DNA of 64,000 nt from Halalkalibaculum roseum (GTDB taxonomy: Bacteria > Bacteroidota > Rhodothermia > Balneolales > Balneolaceae). The stretch spans positions 609,716 to 673,715 of the forward strand of contig NZ_JAALLT010000004.1 in the NCBI RefSeq assembly GCF_011059145.1, given 5' to 3'. Both the position numbers and the translations under genes were made by a program. Of this stretch, positions 31,201 through 41,000 are shown one piece after another (position 1 is the first letter of the stretch; the number at the start of each line of letters is the position of its first letter). Below the pieces are notes generated by a model. The model did not search any database, was not told where the DNA came from, and saw only the letters and a program-made list of their open reading frames with translations.

Positions 31201-31499
31201 TGGGTTTTCCAAACTCCGCCTCCTGTTGCGCCCATGTAATAGGTATCTTCATCCCCAATGACGCCGGAAACAGCGGTAACCCTTCCACCTCGAAAAGGAC
31301 CGATATTTCTCCATTTCATGGCTTTGTACAACTTGGTCGGATATTGGTACTCTTCTTCACTATTGTCTTGTGCCTGACTTTTTTCCAGCCCTAAACCCCC
31401 TGCCAAAAACAGAAATAGCAAGAATACTGCTGTCATAGACAGATATCTTCCTATGGTGTTAGTTCTCTTAACCTCATCTCTCATATTTTCTGACTCCAT
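28287..31499 (-). CDS. VPS10/sortilin-like beta-propeller exported protein
   Basis: A 1070-residue protein with an N-terminal signal or anchor segment (SMTAVFLLFLFLAGGLGLE, about residues 20-38) and many BNR/Asp-box type repeats (DGGKTWNN, DAGKTWVH, DGGENWEL, DAGKSWKL, EGENWDEV) that form one or two ten-bladed propellers as in the VPS10 domain. A C-terminal region of beta structure and a helical tail follow. In bacteria such proteins are exported and are often labelled glycosyl hydrolase; no catalytic residues can be shown here. A paralogue is encoded at 38036-41251. An in-frame ATG at 31484 is an alternative start. Confidence 0.9.
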   Translation of the reverse strand: MESENMRDEVKRTNTIGRYLSMTAVFLLFLFLAGGLGLEKSQAQDNSEEEYQYPTKLYKAMKWRNIGPFRGGRVTAVSGVIGDEDTYYMGATGGGVWKTHDGGKTWNNISDGFFNTGSVGAIGVSASDPNVVYVGMGESPVRGVTTSHGDGVYKSTDAGKTWVHVGLENTRQISRVQVHPDNPELVYVAAQGSPYGANEERGIYRSKDGGENWELVLHIDEDTGASDMSVDMTNPRIIYAAFWDHRRFPWKIRSGGPGSSIWKTTDGGDNWEKLTNGLPDLMGKIGISVSRANNDRVFAIVEAKGDEGGLYRSDDAGKSWKLINSDRVIRARAWYYMHVKADPQDENTVYIMNAPFMKSTNGGESLTRIEVPHGDNHDLWINPHNNANMINSNDGGANVSYNGGKSWSTQRNQPTAQFYRVNTDNRFPYYLYGGQQDNSTVAIASRTGDGGIDWKDWYATAGCESAYLAFDPDDPKLVYGGCYQGIINEYNHETEKSKMVMAYPYLGLGTNPSDHKYRFNWNAPIVASPHDPGTIYHAGNHLLKTTNRGVSWEEISPDLTKDVSENLQEGGGPITIESAGGEIYHTIMYVMPSPHEQRTIWVGTDDGLVHITRDEGENWDEVTPNGVEDAMINSIEVSPHDPATAYAVATRYKFNDFTPHIYKTENYGQSWERIVDGIGVESWVRVVREDKLIEGLLYAGTELGMYISFNEGDDWQPFQNNLPIVPITDLQIRNNDLVAATQGRGFWILDDLSPVQQLSEEVADAENYLFKPGLSYQVGGSPGDGLTEGQNPPNGSLIYYSFAEKPDTSEVEVRLDILDDNEEVIRTYAVGNEEPYDHQNSSGDQPQGLPLEEGLNRLVWDYNTSDITSVPGFFIFGGTSGYTVDPGVYTARLTVGEQTSEQDFQVRADLRVDPSDEGLAEKQQLLAETYNHIDEIHESVNQMISIRDQVKGLMKVTEDRSNGEMIAEKGKELNGKITDWIESVIQPDQETFQDVINFPNKLNAQFIYLYGIMNDNLPPITDGSKQRFTDLKDQWEKRKQDMQQILNTEVAAFNAIFDENNIPAVITEME

Positions 31500-31533
31500 C
31501 TTTTTTCCATCCCTATGTTTTTGAGTTTAAAAA

Positions 31534-31566
31534 AGCGCTGCCGGTTAAACCCGACAGCGCTATATA
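31534..31566 (-). terminator. terminator of the susCD operon
   Basis: AGCGCTG (31534-31540) pairs with CAGCGCT (31555-31561), with CGG/CCG added inside. Read on the minus strand it runs into TTTTTT, right after the SusD stop and before the VPS10-like gene, which therefore is probably transcribed separately. Confidence 0.85.
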
Positions 31567-31586
31567 CTAACGATTTATTGAGTGCC

Positions 31587-32942
31587 CTAACAGCTGACGT
31601 CAGGATTTGCCCTGCATTCAGTTATGGAAATCGGGAAAAAGGTCCCCGGAGTGGACTCCGCCGTTGAATTGGTCTCCCATTGCGGTGAGCTTGTATCGAA
31701 GCGATACATGTCGTGCAATCTCCTTCCCTGCAGAAACAGATTGACCTGTCGTGTATGCTGAAGCATTTCAAGCTGAGTAATCTGTCCGCTGTAATCGGTA
31801 AGGTCGTTCAGAGAACGAATCGCATTTATCTGGGTATTGAAGTCAACGCTTCCGTTACCCGCCGCTGCAGCTTCCGCCAGTATCAAATGCATCTCTCTGG
31901 CCGAAACAACAGTAATAGGGGCGTACTCTATGGCAGTAATAAATTCTACCAGGGAATTATACAGTACCGGATCCGGGATATTATCTATTGGATCCTGAAG
32001 CTGAACCGTTGAGTCAGCATACTGGATGTTTTTCACCCTTCTTCCAGCATCGTCAGCCACGATATAAACCGAGGGGTTTACAACGAGCTCAATACGCTGG
32101 TTGGTCTGCTGAGCAACATAATTGTTGAGCGTACTCGGTGAAAAAGTAAGCTGGTACTTATAATCTGCACCCATAACGGCCAGTGCCGCCTGCGCATCCG
32201 CTACGGCCTCTGAATCATTGATTAAAGGGTCGGCCGTATTTACCGATGGATTCATCTTGCTCCACATGGCTCTTGAATAGTTGGCTCTTGCACGCATCCC
32301 CAACAGTGCCGCTTCCAGCTCTGTTGAAATACCGCTTACCGACAAGCCCTGGTCAACGTATTCGACTGCGGTAGTGTAAAGATTAACCATGTTTTCTTCC
32401 CCTATAGGAGGTCCGCCTTCTGCACGATCCGTGAACACGAAATTATCAAACATATCAGCTATAGTAACATAGATGATGGCACCATACAGATAGGCCCGGC
32501 TCAACTGGGTTCTGTCTGACAACAAACCCTCACTGTCGAATTCGTTAAGCCGCTGGATAACATCGTCAGCCCACCAGCGCGCTCGTGAAACCGTGGGATA
32601 TTCCTGGTCCACAAACTGGTTGGTGGGATCGTTAAAGTTACCAATCATGATATCCTGCCAGGCATCAAAACTTCCGACCCAGTTTAGCTCGTCGGAGGCT
32701 ACAGAATAGACGGCAAGAAAACCACTTACCCCATCTGCAACGGTTGCTTCCGAACCATTGGTAAGAAATTCTGCTGTTACAGGCTGGTTAATATCATCCT
32801 CAACCAGGCTATTCGGATTGTTTACATCCAAAAGATTACAGCCCGCAAGCATCGTACCGGCTATAATTACAAATGCTAAAAAGCTTCTTGTTATATGTTT
32901 CATTTCAAACCTCTTTGTATTCAAAAAATTAAATGGATTCAT
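31587..32942 (-). CDS. SusD/RagB family outer-membrane lipoprotein
   Basis: Substrate-binding partner of a SusC-type TonB-dependent transporter, lying on the cell surface as a lid of the pore. The signal peptide ends in the lipobox LAGC. The remainder shows the family's helical TPR-like framework, including EFLTNGSEATVADG, ALLGMRARANYSRAM and EMHLILAEAAAAGN. Length about 450 agrees. The start is uncertain: AGGAGG is well placed for the ATG at 32942, while a second ATG at 32903, with AGAGG, gives a more usual signal peptide (MKHITRSFLAFVIIAG). It follows the SusC gene by 17 bp. The substrate cannot be told; the neighbourhood suggests peptides. Confidence 0.9.
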   Translation of the reverse strand: MNPFNFLNTKRFEMKHITRSFLAFVIIAGTMLAGCNLLDVNNPNSLVEDDINQPVTAEFLTNGSEATVADGVSGFLAVYSVASDELNWVGSFDAWQDIMIGNFNDPTNQFVDQEYPTVSRARWWADDVIQRLNEFDSEGLLSDRTQLSRAYLYGAIIYVTIADMFDNFVFTDRAEGGPPIGEENMVNLYTTAVEYVDQGLSVSGISTELEAALLGMRARANYSRAMWSKMNPSVNTADPLINDSEAVADAQAALAVMGADYKYQLTFSPSTLNNYVAQQTNQRIELVVNPSVYIVADDAGRRVKNIQYADSTVQLQDPIDNIPDPVLYNSLVEFITAIEYAPITVVSAREMHLILAEAAAAGNGSVDFNTQINAIRSLNDLTDYSGQITQLEMLQHTRQVNLFLQGRRLHDMYRFDTSSPQWETNSTAESTPGTFFPISITECRANPDVSC

Positions 32943-32959
32943 TTTCATACCTCCTCTTA

Positions 32960-35900
32960 TTAAAATCCTAGATTGACGGTGAAAATAAATCGGCGGGGTA
33001 TCGGTACACCCAGCGTAGACACACCGGACAGGAAGTTCTGATCCAGCGAGTTTCCTGCCCCACGGCCTACCTCATTTACTTCAGGATCGCCGTCAAACTT
33101 CGTCCATAATGCCAGGTTTCGACCCGAAGCAGTAAATGAAAGGTTCCTGATTCCTAAAGGAGTCAGTTTTTCCCTTGACACCCGGTAGGTAAGACTGAGT
33201 TCTCTGAATCTCAGGAAGTCAGCCTGTTGTACCCAGTTCAAGCCCTGGAAGGGAGCTAATCCGAGGTAGTTGTTTACCCAATCTTTAAGGGCATTGAGGC
33301 GTACCTCAGGATCATTCTGAGGCTGGTAATTTGAATCCACACCGCCGGTAGCATAATCCCGGTCTACACGGGCCGTTTCGGGAGTATTTCGTCCAATAGC
33401 CGGATTGGCGCTTCGGAATGCTTCCCCGAGATTATTCACATAGTAGTTACCGAATTGGTACTCAAAGAGTGCATTCAGGCTGAACTGCTTGTAATCAATA
33501 CCGGTACCGAAGGCTCCTGAGAAATCTGGGGTTGGTTTACCCAGGTAGTGATCATAAAAATCTCCATCACCGTCTTCATCTACTATAAGAACATTCGATG
33601 TTGAAGAAGGCAAATTGGAGAACCATGCTGTTGTAAATTCGGATGTTGATCCTGCAAGTAAGGATAACAACTCCTGCTCGCTATCCGGCTGACCATCACC
33701 GTTAAGGTCTACAGGAAGAAACCCGTCCTGTACATCCATGAGTTTGGCACCAAAGTGTGCTCCGGGAGCATATCCTTCCGTAATAAAGTTACGGTGTCGG
33801 GTATAACTGCCGCTTACCTTAATGGGTGGCGCACCTCCCAGTGACTCAACTTTCTCATATAAATAGGCGGTATTGGCGAAGACGTTAATCTGCAGATCCT
33901 GCGTTGAGATCGGAGTACCCTGCAGACTAATCTCAATCCCCTCACCGGAAAGCTCTCCGATGTTATCAAGCTGGGGATTTACAAAACCTCCACTGACAGG
34001 AAACTGGCGGGCAACCAAGGCGTCGGTGACCGTTCGGTTCCAATAGGTGGTTTCAAAACCAAGACGCCCGTCAAACATGCCAAGCTCCATACCTAGCTCC
34101 CACTCGGTAGATATTTCAGGTTTAAGATCCGGATTACCCAAGTTTTGAGGTGCAATACCCGCTCCTGATGTGGAAGAAAAGGAGGTAAAGGTTGTAAGCG
34201 CGTCAAAGGCTCCGGGTTGAAGACCGGACTGTCCGACGGCAGTTCTCAACAATAAGGAACTGATGACTCCATCACCATCTCCCCAGAAGGGAGCATCAGT
34301 CGGAATAAACGACAGTGATGCTTTTGGATAAACGATCACACTGAAATCAGATCCGAAAGCACTGTTGGCATCCAAACGGGCTCCAACCGTTCCAAAAAGG
34401 TAATCCTGGAATCCGATCTGTTCCTGCCCGAAGACACCCAGGTTTACGTTTTCGAGAATATCTTCATCCAGAGCTTGCTGGTCGGCAGCTTCACTTACCG
34501 TAAGACCCGGTCCCGGAAAGCCTACCGCACTTCCTGAGGAAATATTTTCGCGTGTTACAAAGCCCTGAGTTCCGAAAATGAAAGAAGACTCGAAATCTTC
34601 GCTCAAGGTATTATTTAGGGTACCCTTAATATCAGCCGTAATTTCCAGGTTGTTTCTGTCGGAGAACGTTCGTTCACCTTCTACATTCGTCCCGGTAAAG
34701 TTGCTAATATTCCAGCCGAATGGTCTGTTGAATTCACTGAACTGGTTCGTAAAGTCTACCCCAAAAGTTGCATCCAGGGCCAACATTTCAAAGGGTTGAT
34801 AGTTAGTACCAATGCTACCGTTGAAATGCTGTACATCCTGATCGAAGGTCAGCTGGGTAGCTTCGGCAACCGTCGCAAAAGCAACAATTCCAGAATAGTT
34901 GGTTGGAGAAGCCAGTTGCGGTTTACTCAAAAGCGCCAGTGAAGTCGGGCTTTCCGTATTGTTATTCAGCGGCCAGGTAGAATGCTTGGTATCGGTGTAC
35001 CCGGTGGTTATACGAAATTGCAGCTTATCGCTGGGATAAATATTTACATTTGTATTGAACTGCAGCTTTTTGTTCTCATCCTCTACCCGTGACTGGGTGC
35101 CGGCCGGCATTCCGGGCCATTGCTCTGCAGCAAAGGGTCCGTTTTCATCGGACCAGCGTCCGCTTACATAATAAGTAATACCGGGATTACCACCTTGTAC
35201 GGAGGCCGTATAGCTTTGTCCATAACCGGTCTCAAACATCTCCTCCATAAAAGCCTCTTCATGAAGTTGATAGGGTACCAGACTCGTTCCGTAGGTATCA
35301 TTCATATTATCCGCAACGCCCTGCGTGGTTGCCCAACCCGTATTCGGTTCAATAATATTCGTAGGATAACGAATGGCAGCATTTTGAATTTTAATATCAA
35401 ATTGCGGCTGGTCCAGAACGGCTCCTTTCTTTGTAAAAATCTGAATTACCCCGTTTGAGGCTTCCGTTCCATAGAGTGTAGCTGCAGCGGCTCCTTTCAA
35501 TACCTCCACGCGTTTGATGATATCGGGATTAATATCATCGAGACGTGATGGCGATCCGCCATCATTATCGACCAGTCCGCCAAAACCGCCGCCGTTATCA
35601 ACACGCACCCCGTCAATATAAATGAGAGGCTCATTGCTTTGGGATAGACTGGCTGATCCCCGGATTCGAATTCTGGAACCCTCGCCGGTAGCACCGCCGG
35701 ATGGCAATCCGACCAAGCCCGGTTCTCTTCCCTGCAGTACATCAGAGAAGGTACTGATGGGCGCGGTAGTCAACTCCTCCGAATCAATGGTACCAATAGA
35801 ATTACCCAGCTTCTTCTTTTCCACGGGTCCTCCGGCACCGGTCACCACAACTTCATTAAGGTTTATTGAACTCTGCCGCAGTACAAAGTTGACCTCAACC

Positions 35901-36178
35901 GTTTCTGTGTTGACGGTCACTTCCTGTGTGCTGCTGGCAAATCCTATAAATCGCGCCTCCAACGTATAGGTGCCCGGGTCAACATTTTCAATGGAATATC
36001 TTCCATCGGCATTGGTTGACGCACCGATAGTTGTGCCCTGTATAATGACGTTTACACCGGGCATAGGCTCACCGGTTCTGGCCTCCGTGACGGTACCCTC
36101 AATCGTGGCTTGTGCCAAAAGGGTAATCGGAAGGCATAAAAATATTGCAATTACACTGTAACTGATCTTTTTAAACAT
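32960..36178 (-). CDS. SusC/RagA family TonB-linked outer-membrane transporter
   Basis: Energy-coupled outer-membrane importer. After a signal peptide (MFKKISYSVIAIFLCLP, cleaved near AQA) comes a carboxypeptidase-regulatory-like domain (TIEGTVTEARTGEPMPGVNV through GFASSTQEV), then the SusC plug (NEVVVTGAGG, LQGREPGLVGLPSGG, RIRGSASLSQSNEPLIYIDG) and a large barrel that ends in phenylalanine, the assembly signal. ATG at 36178 with an upstream AGGTGGGG is a better start than GTG at 36187. It forms an operon with the SusD gene. Glutamine/asparagine-poor loops give no clue to substrate. Confidence 0.94.
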   Translation of the reverse strand: MFKKISYSVIAIFLCLPITLLAQATIEGTVTEARTGEPMPGVNVIIQGTTIGASTNADGRYSIENVDPGTYTLEARFIGFASSTQEVTVNTETVEVNFVLRQSSINLNEVVVTGAGGPVEKKKLGNSIGTIDSEELTTAPISTFSDVLQGREPGLVGLPSGGATGEGSRIRIRGSASLSQSNEPLIYIDGVRVDNGGGFGGLVDNDGGSPSRLDDINPDIIKRVEVLKGAAAATLYGTEASNGVIQIFTKKGAVLDQPQFDIKIQNAAIRYPTNIIEPNTGWATTQGVADNMNDTYGTSLVPYQLHEEAFMEEMFETGYGQSYTASVQGGNPGITYYVSGRWSDENGPFAAEQWPGMPAGTQSRVEDENKKLQFNTNVNIYPSDKLQFRITTGYTDTKHSTWPLNNNTESPTSLALLSKPQLASPTNYSGIVAFATVAEATQLTFDQDVQHFNGSIGTNYQPFEMLALDATFGVDFTNQFSEFNRPFGWNISNFTGTNVEGERTFSDRNNLEITADIKGTLNNTLSEDFESSFIFGTQGFVTRENISSGSAVGFPGPGLTVSEAADQQALDEDILENVNLGVFGQEQIGFQDYLFGTVGARLDANSAFGSDFSVIVYPKASLSFIPTDAPFWGDGDGVISSLLLRTAVGQSGLQPGAFDALTTFTSFSSTSGAGIAPQNLGNPDLKPEISTEWELGMELGMFDGRLGFETTYWNRTVTDALVARQFPVSGGFVNPQLDNIGELSGEGIEISLQGTPISTQDLQINVFANTAYLYEKVESLGGAPPIKVSGSYTRHRNFITEGYAPGAHFGAKLMDVQDGFLPVDLNGDGQPDSEQELLSLLAGSTSEFTTAWFSNLPSSTSNVLIVDEDGDGDFYDHYLGKPTPDFSGAFGTGIDYKQFSLNALFEYQFGNYYVNNLGEAFRSANPAIGRNTPETARVDRDYATGGVDSNYQPQNDPEVRLNALKDWVNNYLGLAPFQGLNWVQQADFLRFRELSLTYRVSREKLTPLGIRNLSFTASGRNLALWTKFDGDPEVNEVGRGAGNSLDQNFLSGVSTLGVPIPRRFIFTVNLGF

Positions 36179-36187
36179 AATCCCCAC

Positions 36188-36618
36188 CTGTTTAGATTAG
36201 TATATACTATATCCCTGTATAGAATTCCGGACACCTGCTTCAATCCCATATTAATTGGCAAGCGTGGAATCTGATGGAATGAATTGATTTCATTCAATCG
36301 TAAATTGGAGAGCTGTACGGCTAATACGTTGCTTTAGAAAGGCACGTATTTTCAACATCACAAATTCCCCTAAGAGACATATTGGTTAATTATTTTCGCT
36401 CTGCATCTTCATCACGTTTCGTGAATGTAATGCAGCTACAATAATTAATAATTTCTAATGTTTAATGGCAAGTTATTGTCAGTCTTAGGTTTATAGATAA
36501 GAAAATAGTGTGAAATAAGGCCTTCATTGAAGATGGGAAGGGATAACCAATTGTAAAAACCCGTAAATGAAGTCTTAATAAGAGCTTACAGTTTTAGTTG
36601 GCGTGCGTAAAAGTGTCT
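36188..36618. other. intergenic region upstream of susCD, 431 bp
   Basis: No gene. It should hold the susC promoter on the minus strand. A 12-bp palindrome TAGTATATACTA (36198-36209) lies 20 bases before the start codon, and a small hairpin GAATGAA/TTCATTC (36277-36295) lies further up. The right part lies behind the permease gene. Confidence 0.45.
36198..36209. promoter_or_regulatory. 12-bp palindrome upstream of SusC
   Basis: TAGTATATACTA is a perfect palindrome inside the 5' untranslated region of the transporter operon. It may be an operator; AT-rich palindromes of this size also arise by chance. Confidence 0.25.
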
Positions 36619-37890
36619 TTATTCAAAACGAACGGCATCGGCAGGTTCCACCAAGGCGGCTCGTTTTGCGGGGTACCAGCTTGCCGCAAGACACAGAAGT
36701 AGACTCCCAGCCAAAACAATACTCACATCCAGCACCTCAATACTTACCGGGTAGGCACTGATAATAAATGCAGAAGAGAGTTTTATCAAACCATAGGTCT
36801 GCTGCAGCCAGCTAATCAGCAAGCCCAAACCCCCTCCCAGCACACAGCCAATTAGTCCGATGTAAAGACCCTGCTTTACAAAGATCTTTTTGATATCCGA
36901 GGGTGTGTATCCCATCGTTAACAGCACACCTATATCCCTGTTCTTTTGGATCACAATCATAGTTAGGGATCCAATTATATTTAAGACTGCTACAATGACA
37001 ATGATCATCAAAATGATATAGGATCCCCATTTTTCAAGATACATCACATCATAAAGCGGTCGCTGCAGATCATACCAGGTTGAAATTTTATAGTTATCCC
37101 CCAGCTTTGAGTGCATAGTATCTTTCACGGCCGCTGCCAAATCACTGTCGGTCAGCCTGACGTCAATACCCGACACGGTGTTTCTAAAATCAAACAGGCG
37201 CTGGCCCGCTTCCAGGTCTACATAAACCGGGGCATCATCAATAATTTGAGTCAGGCTATAGCCGCCCCGTATCTCGAACTGGTAAGTGCGCGGTAAGGAA
37301 AACTGGGTAAGTGATTTTCTCATCCCCTCGGCACTGAGTAGAACAATGCGTTCGCCCACTTGAACACCCAGTTCATTCATCAATTGTTCGCTCATCAGAA
37401 GCCCGGGCATTCTGTCCTGAACACCCAGATCGAAGGCCCCACTTGTAATGCTCTCTTCCAGGTTATTCAGCTCTTTATAATTGGCCGGCTGAATGCCCTT
37501 TATGGTTACCACCCTGTTTCGTCGCTGTTTATAAACCAGCAGCGCTTTACCGGTGACGAAGGGCTCTGCCGCTCTCACCTCGGGTATCTCATCTAGGCCG
37601 GGCATCATTCCTTCAGTATAATTTATCATGTTGCCATCCTCATTACCCTGCACTTGCTGCTGGTACCGAAAAGCTTTCCCTTCCGCTGATTCAATTCGGA
37701 TGTCCGGGTCGTTCGTTAGAAGGATATCTTTGATGACTTCGAAAAAACCATTAAACACCGAAAGAACAACGATGAGCAGGGCTGTACCTATAGTTACCCC
37801 GGTTATACTGATGATAGTCAGTGTGGATATCAGGGAGATATGCTTCTTTGAAAAGAGGTAGCGCCGGGCTATAAATCCTGTTGTTTTCAT
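36619..37890 (-). CDS. FtsX/LolC-E family ABC transporter permease
   Basis: Membrane part of an ABC transporter of the LolCDE type, which extracts lipoproteins from the inner membrane. The topology is one N-terminal helix (LISTLTIISITGVTIGTALLI, about residues 20-40), a large periplasmic domain, and three C-terminal helices (GSYIILMIIVIVAVLNIIGS; GLYIGLIGCVLGGGLGLLIS; VLAGSLLLCLAASW). It ends in YPAKRAALVEPADAVRFE, a strongly conserved tail. ATG at 37890 is preferred over a TTG at 37917. No ATPase partner is adjacent, so LolD must be encoded elsewhere. Confidence 0.9.
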   Translation of the reverse strand: MKTTGFIARRYLFSKKHISLISTLTIISITGVTIGTALLIVVLSVFNGFFEVIKDILLTNDPDIRIESAEGKAFRYQQQVQGNEDGNMINYTEGMMPGLDEIPEVRAAEPFVTGKALLVYKQRRNRVVTIKGIQPANYKELNNLEESITSGAFDLGVQDRMPGLLMSEQLMNELGVQVGERIVLLSAEGMRKSLTQFSLPRTYQFEIRGGYSLTQIIDDAPVYVDLEAGQRLFDFRNTVSGIDVRLTDSDLAAAVKDTMHSKLGDNYKISTWYDLQRPLYDVMYLEKWGSYIILMIIVIVAVLNIIGSLTMIVIQKNRDIGVLLTMGYTPSDIKKIFVKQGLYIGLIGCVLGGGLGLLISWLQQTYGLIKLSSAFIISAYPVSIEVLDVSIVLAGSLLLCLAASWYPAKRAALVEPADAVRFE

Positions 37891-38035
37891 GGCGTTTAAA
37901 ATAGGAATAATCGGCAAGCATAAAAGCGGTAAAAGTGGACCTATCGCGGTTCACATTTTTTTACCATGGAACTAATTCATTTTTATTACTTTATTTGCCG
38001 GACTATGTAATATCAATATAATTAATGGGGTATAT

Positions 38036-41000
38036 ATGTTAGGATGGAACTCTTCTGCAACGAATAATTACCTTTGGATTCCAGTCGCTTTTGTTTGTTT
38101 CGCACTGATTGGATTTGCGCCCGAAGCCGAGGCGCAGATCTTTGGGCACGGTGACGAAACCGCAAACCCGACATTCCAAGAGTCATTTCTCAAAAATCTT
38201 AGTTATCGCAATATCGGTCCGTATCGAGGCGGACGGTCGGTTGCGGTCAGCGGTCACCCGGATAAGCCGAACACCTATTATACCGGGTTCACCGGTGGCG
38301 GTGTTTTTAAAACAACGGATGGAGGAAAGAACTGGTATAACGTTTCCGACGGTTATTTCAAGACCGGTTCGGTAGGGGCGGTGACGGTAGCTCCCTCCAA
38401 TGCCAATGTTATTTATGCCGGTATGGGTGAAACCTGTATCAGGGGTAACATGTCGGCCGGTGACGGTGTCTACCGCTCGGTGGACGGCGGTAAGACCTGG
38501 AGTCATGTTGGATTGGGTGAAACTCATTTCATCGGAGAAATTGTAGTGCATCCGGACAATGCGGATGTTGCATGGGTTGCCGCGCTGGGTCACGCTTTCG
38601 GTACGGAAGGCAATGAAAAACGCGGCGTATTTAAGACCACTGATGGCGGTAAAACCTGGACAAAAGTACTCTACAACAATCCGCGAGCCGGTGCAGTGGA
38701 TATCGAAATTGATCCAACCAATCCTCGCATTCTTTATGCCTCTTTATGGGAAGCCTATCGTAACCCTTGGGAGATGTCCAGTGGCGGACCAGGTAGCGGC
38801 TTGTATAAAAGTACCGATGGCGGAGAAACCTGGGAAAACATTTCCAAGCGCCCCGGAATGCCAAAAGGCATACTGGGTAAAATCGGTGTTGCTATCTCTC
38901 CGGTAAACCCGGATCGCGTATGGGCCATCATTGAAAATGATAACGGCGGGGTATTCCGTTCTGACGACAGCGGTAAAACCTGGAGACGAATTAACAGTGA
39001 CCGTAGCCTGCGTCAGCGTGCATGGTATTATACCCACATCGTTGCGGGAACTGAAAATGAAAATGAAGTATATGTGCTGAACGTTGGATTCTACAAATCT
39101 ACCGACGGCGGCAGTTCTTTTGATCGCGTACGGACACCGCATGGTGATCATCATGACCTTTGGATTTCACCAGAAGACGGTGATCGCATGATAGTGGCTG
39201 ATGATGGCGGCGGCCAGGTCAGCTATAACGATGGTAACAGCTGGTCATCGTACCATAAGTATGCCACCGCTCAGTTTTACCAGGTTATCACCGATAACCA
39301 GTTTCCCTATCTTATTTACGGAGCTCAGCAAGATAACAGTACGGTTGGGATCAAAAGCAGAACCGCCGATAACGGAATTACCGAACGCGACTGGGCACCG
39401 GTTGCCGGTGGTGAGAGCGGTTATATCGCACCCGATCCTGAAAACCCCAACATCACGTATGGCGGTAGCTACGGCGGTTACTTTAATAAGTTTAATGAAT
39501 TCACCGACCAAAGCGACCGCATTGATGTATGGCCCGACAACCCAATGGGTGCCGGCGCCTCGGAGTTGAAGTATCGCTTCCAGTGGACATTTCCGATTTA
39601 TATCTCCCCTCACAACCCTGACCTGCTCTATGCAACGTCGCAATTTGTCCACCGGTCTATGGACGAAGGTATGAGCTGGGAAGATATCAGTCCCGATCTG
39701 ACGCGAAACGAAAAATCGAAGCAGCAGGAGTCGGGCGGACCGATTACCAAAGACGACACCTCTGTAGAGTATTATAATACTATCTTCACCTTTGCCGAAT
39801 CTCCCGTTCAACAGGGAGTACTTTGGACCGGCGCTGATGACGGGCTTATCCATGTCAGTCGGGATAATGGGGAGAGCTGGACCGAGGTTACCCCGGATGG
39901 TATGCCCGAAGCCATGGCCAGTATCATCGATCCGTCCCCGCATGACGCCGGTACGGCCTACCTTGCCGCAAACCGTTATAAGTTTGACGACTTCACTCCC
40001 ATGCTGTATAAAACCACAAACTACGGCAGAAGCTGGACGAAAATTACCAACGGAATTCCTGCAAAGGATTTCACCCGGGTCATTCGTGAAGATCCCAATA
40101 AAAAGGGTCTGCTATATGCGGGTACCGAAACAGGTGTTTATGTCTCCTTCAATGACGGTACTTTATGGCAGCCGCTTCAGCTAAACCTACCATCGGTACC
40201 TATTACCGACCTGTCCGTTCACAAGCGTGACAAGGATCTTATTGTAGCTACCCAGGGGCGTTCCTTTTGGGTGCTTGATGAGCTAAACGTGCTGCACGAG
40301 CTCAGTGACGAGGTTTCCGAATCCGATCACTATCTCTATAAGCCGGAAACCACCTACCTCTTTGGCCGGCATTCGGATGTAGATCCTGGAGAAACCTTTG
40401 GCGAGAATCCGGAAGAAGGTGTACTTATTCATTATAACCTGCGTACCCCGGGAGACGAGGAGATTAAACTACAGTTCCTGGAATCGGATGGTGATGTAAT
40501 ACGCACTTTCTCAAACAAAGAGAACCTTGAAGGGGAACCGGTCAAGGAGTCTGAGGAGTTCTATGAAGAAGAGGGAGAAGTTCCTTCCGATGTGCTTAAA
40601 TCCGAAGAGGGTTTGAACAGCTTTGTATGGGATATGCGCTATCCCGGTGCTGCCGATCTTGACGGTCGTCAGATTCTCTGGGCAGGATCCACACGCGGAC
40701 CTGATGCCATCCCGGGCACTTATGAAGTTCGGTTGATCGTTGATGATGAAACCGTCATGAGCCGTACCTTCGAGCTTACCAAAGATCCACGCATCGAGAC
40801 AACACAGGAAGACTTCCAGGCCCAATTCGATCTGCACCAGACCATTATAGCCAAGCTAGACACCACGCATAAAACCATCAACAGGATTCGTGAAATCCGA
40901 TCCGAACTCGATGATATCAAGGAAGAGTTTGAAGGTGACAGCGAGGTGCAGGAAAAGGCCGACGCTATGCTAAAGCTGCTTTCTGATGTAGAGAGTGAGC

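Noticed and set aside
30468-31394. 308-residue plus-strand frame opposite the first VPS10-like gene
   Set aside because: Lies entirely antisense to a gene with clear domains; composition is that of a reversed propeller sequence.
39245-39943. 232-residue minus-strand frame opposite the second VPS10-like gene
   Set aside because: Antisense shadow with no recognisable motif.
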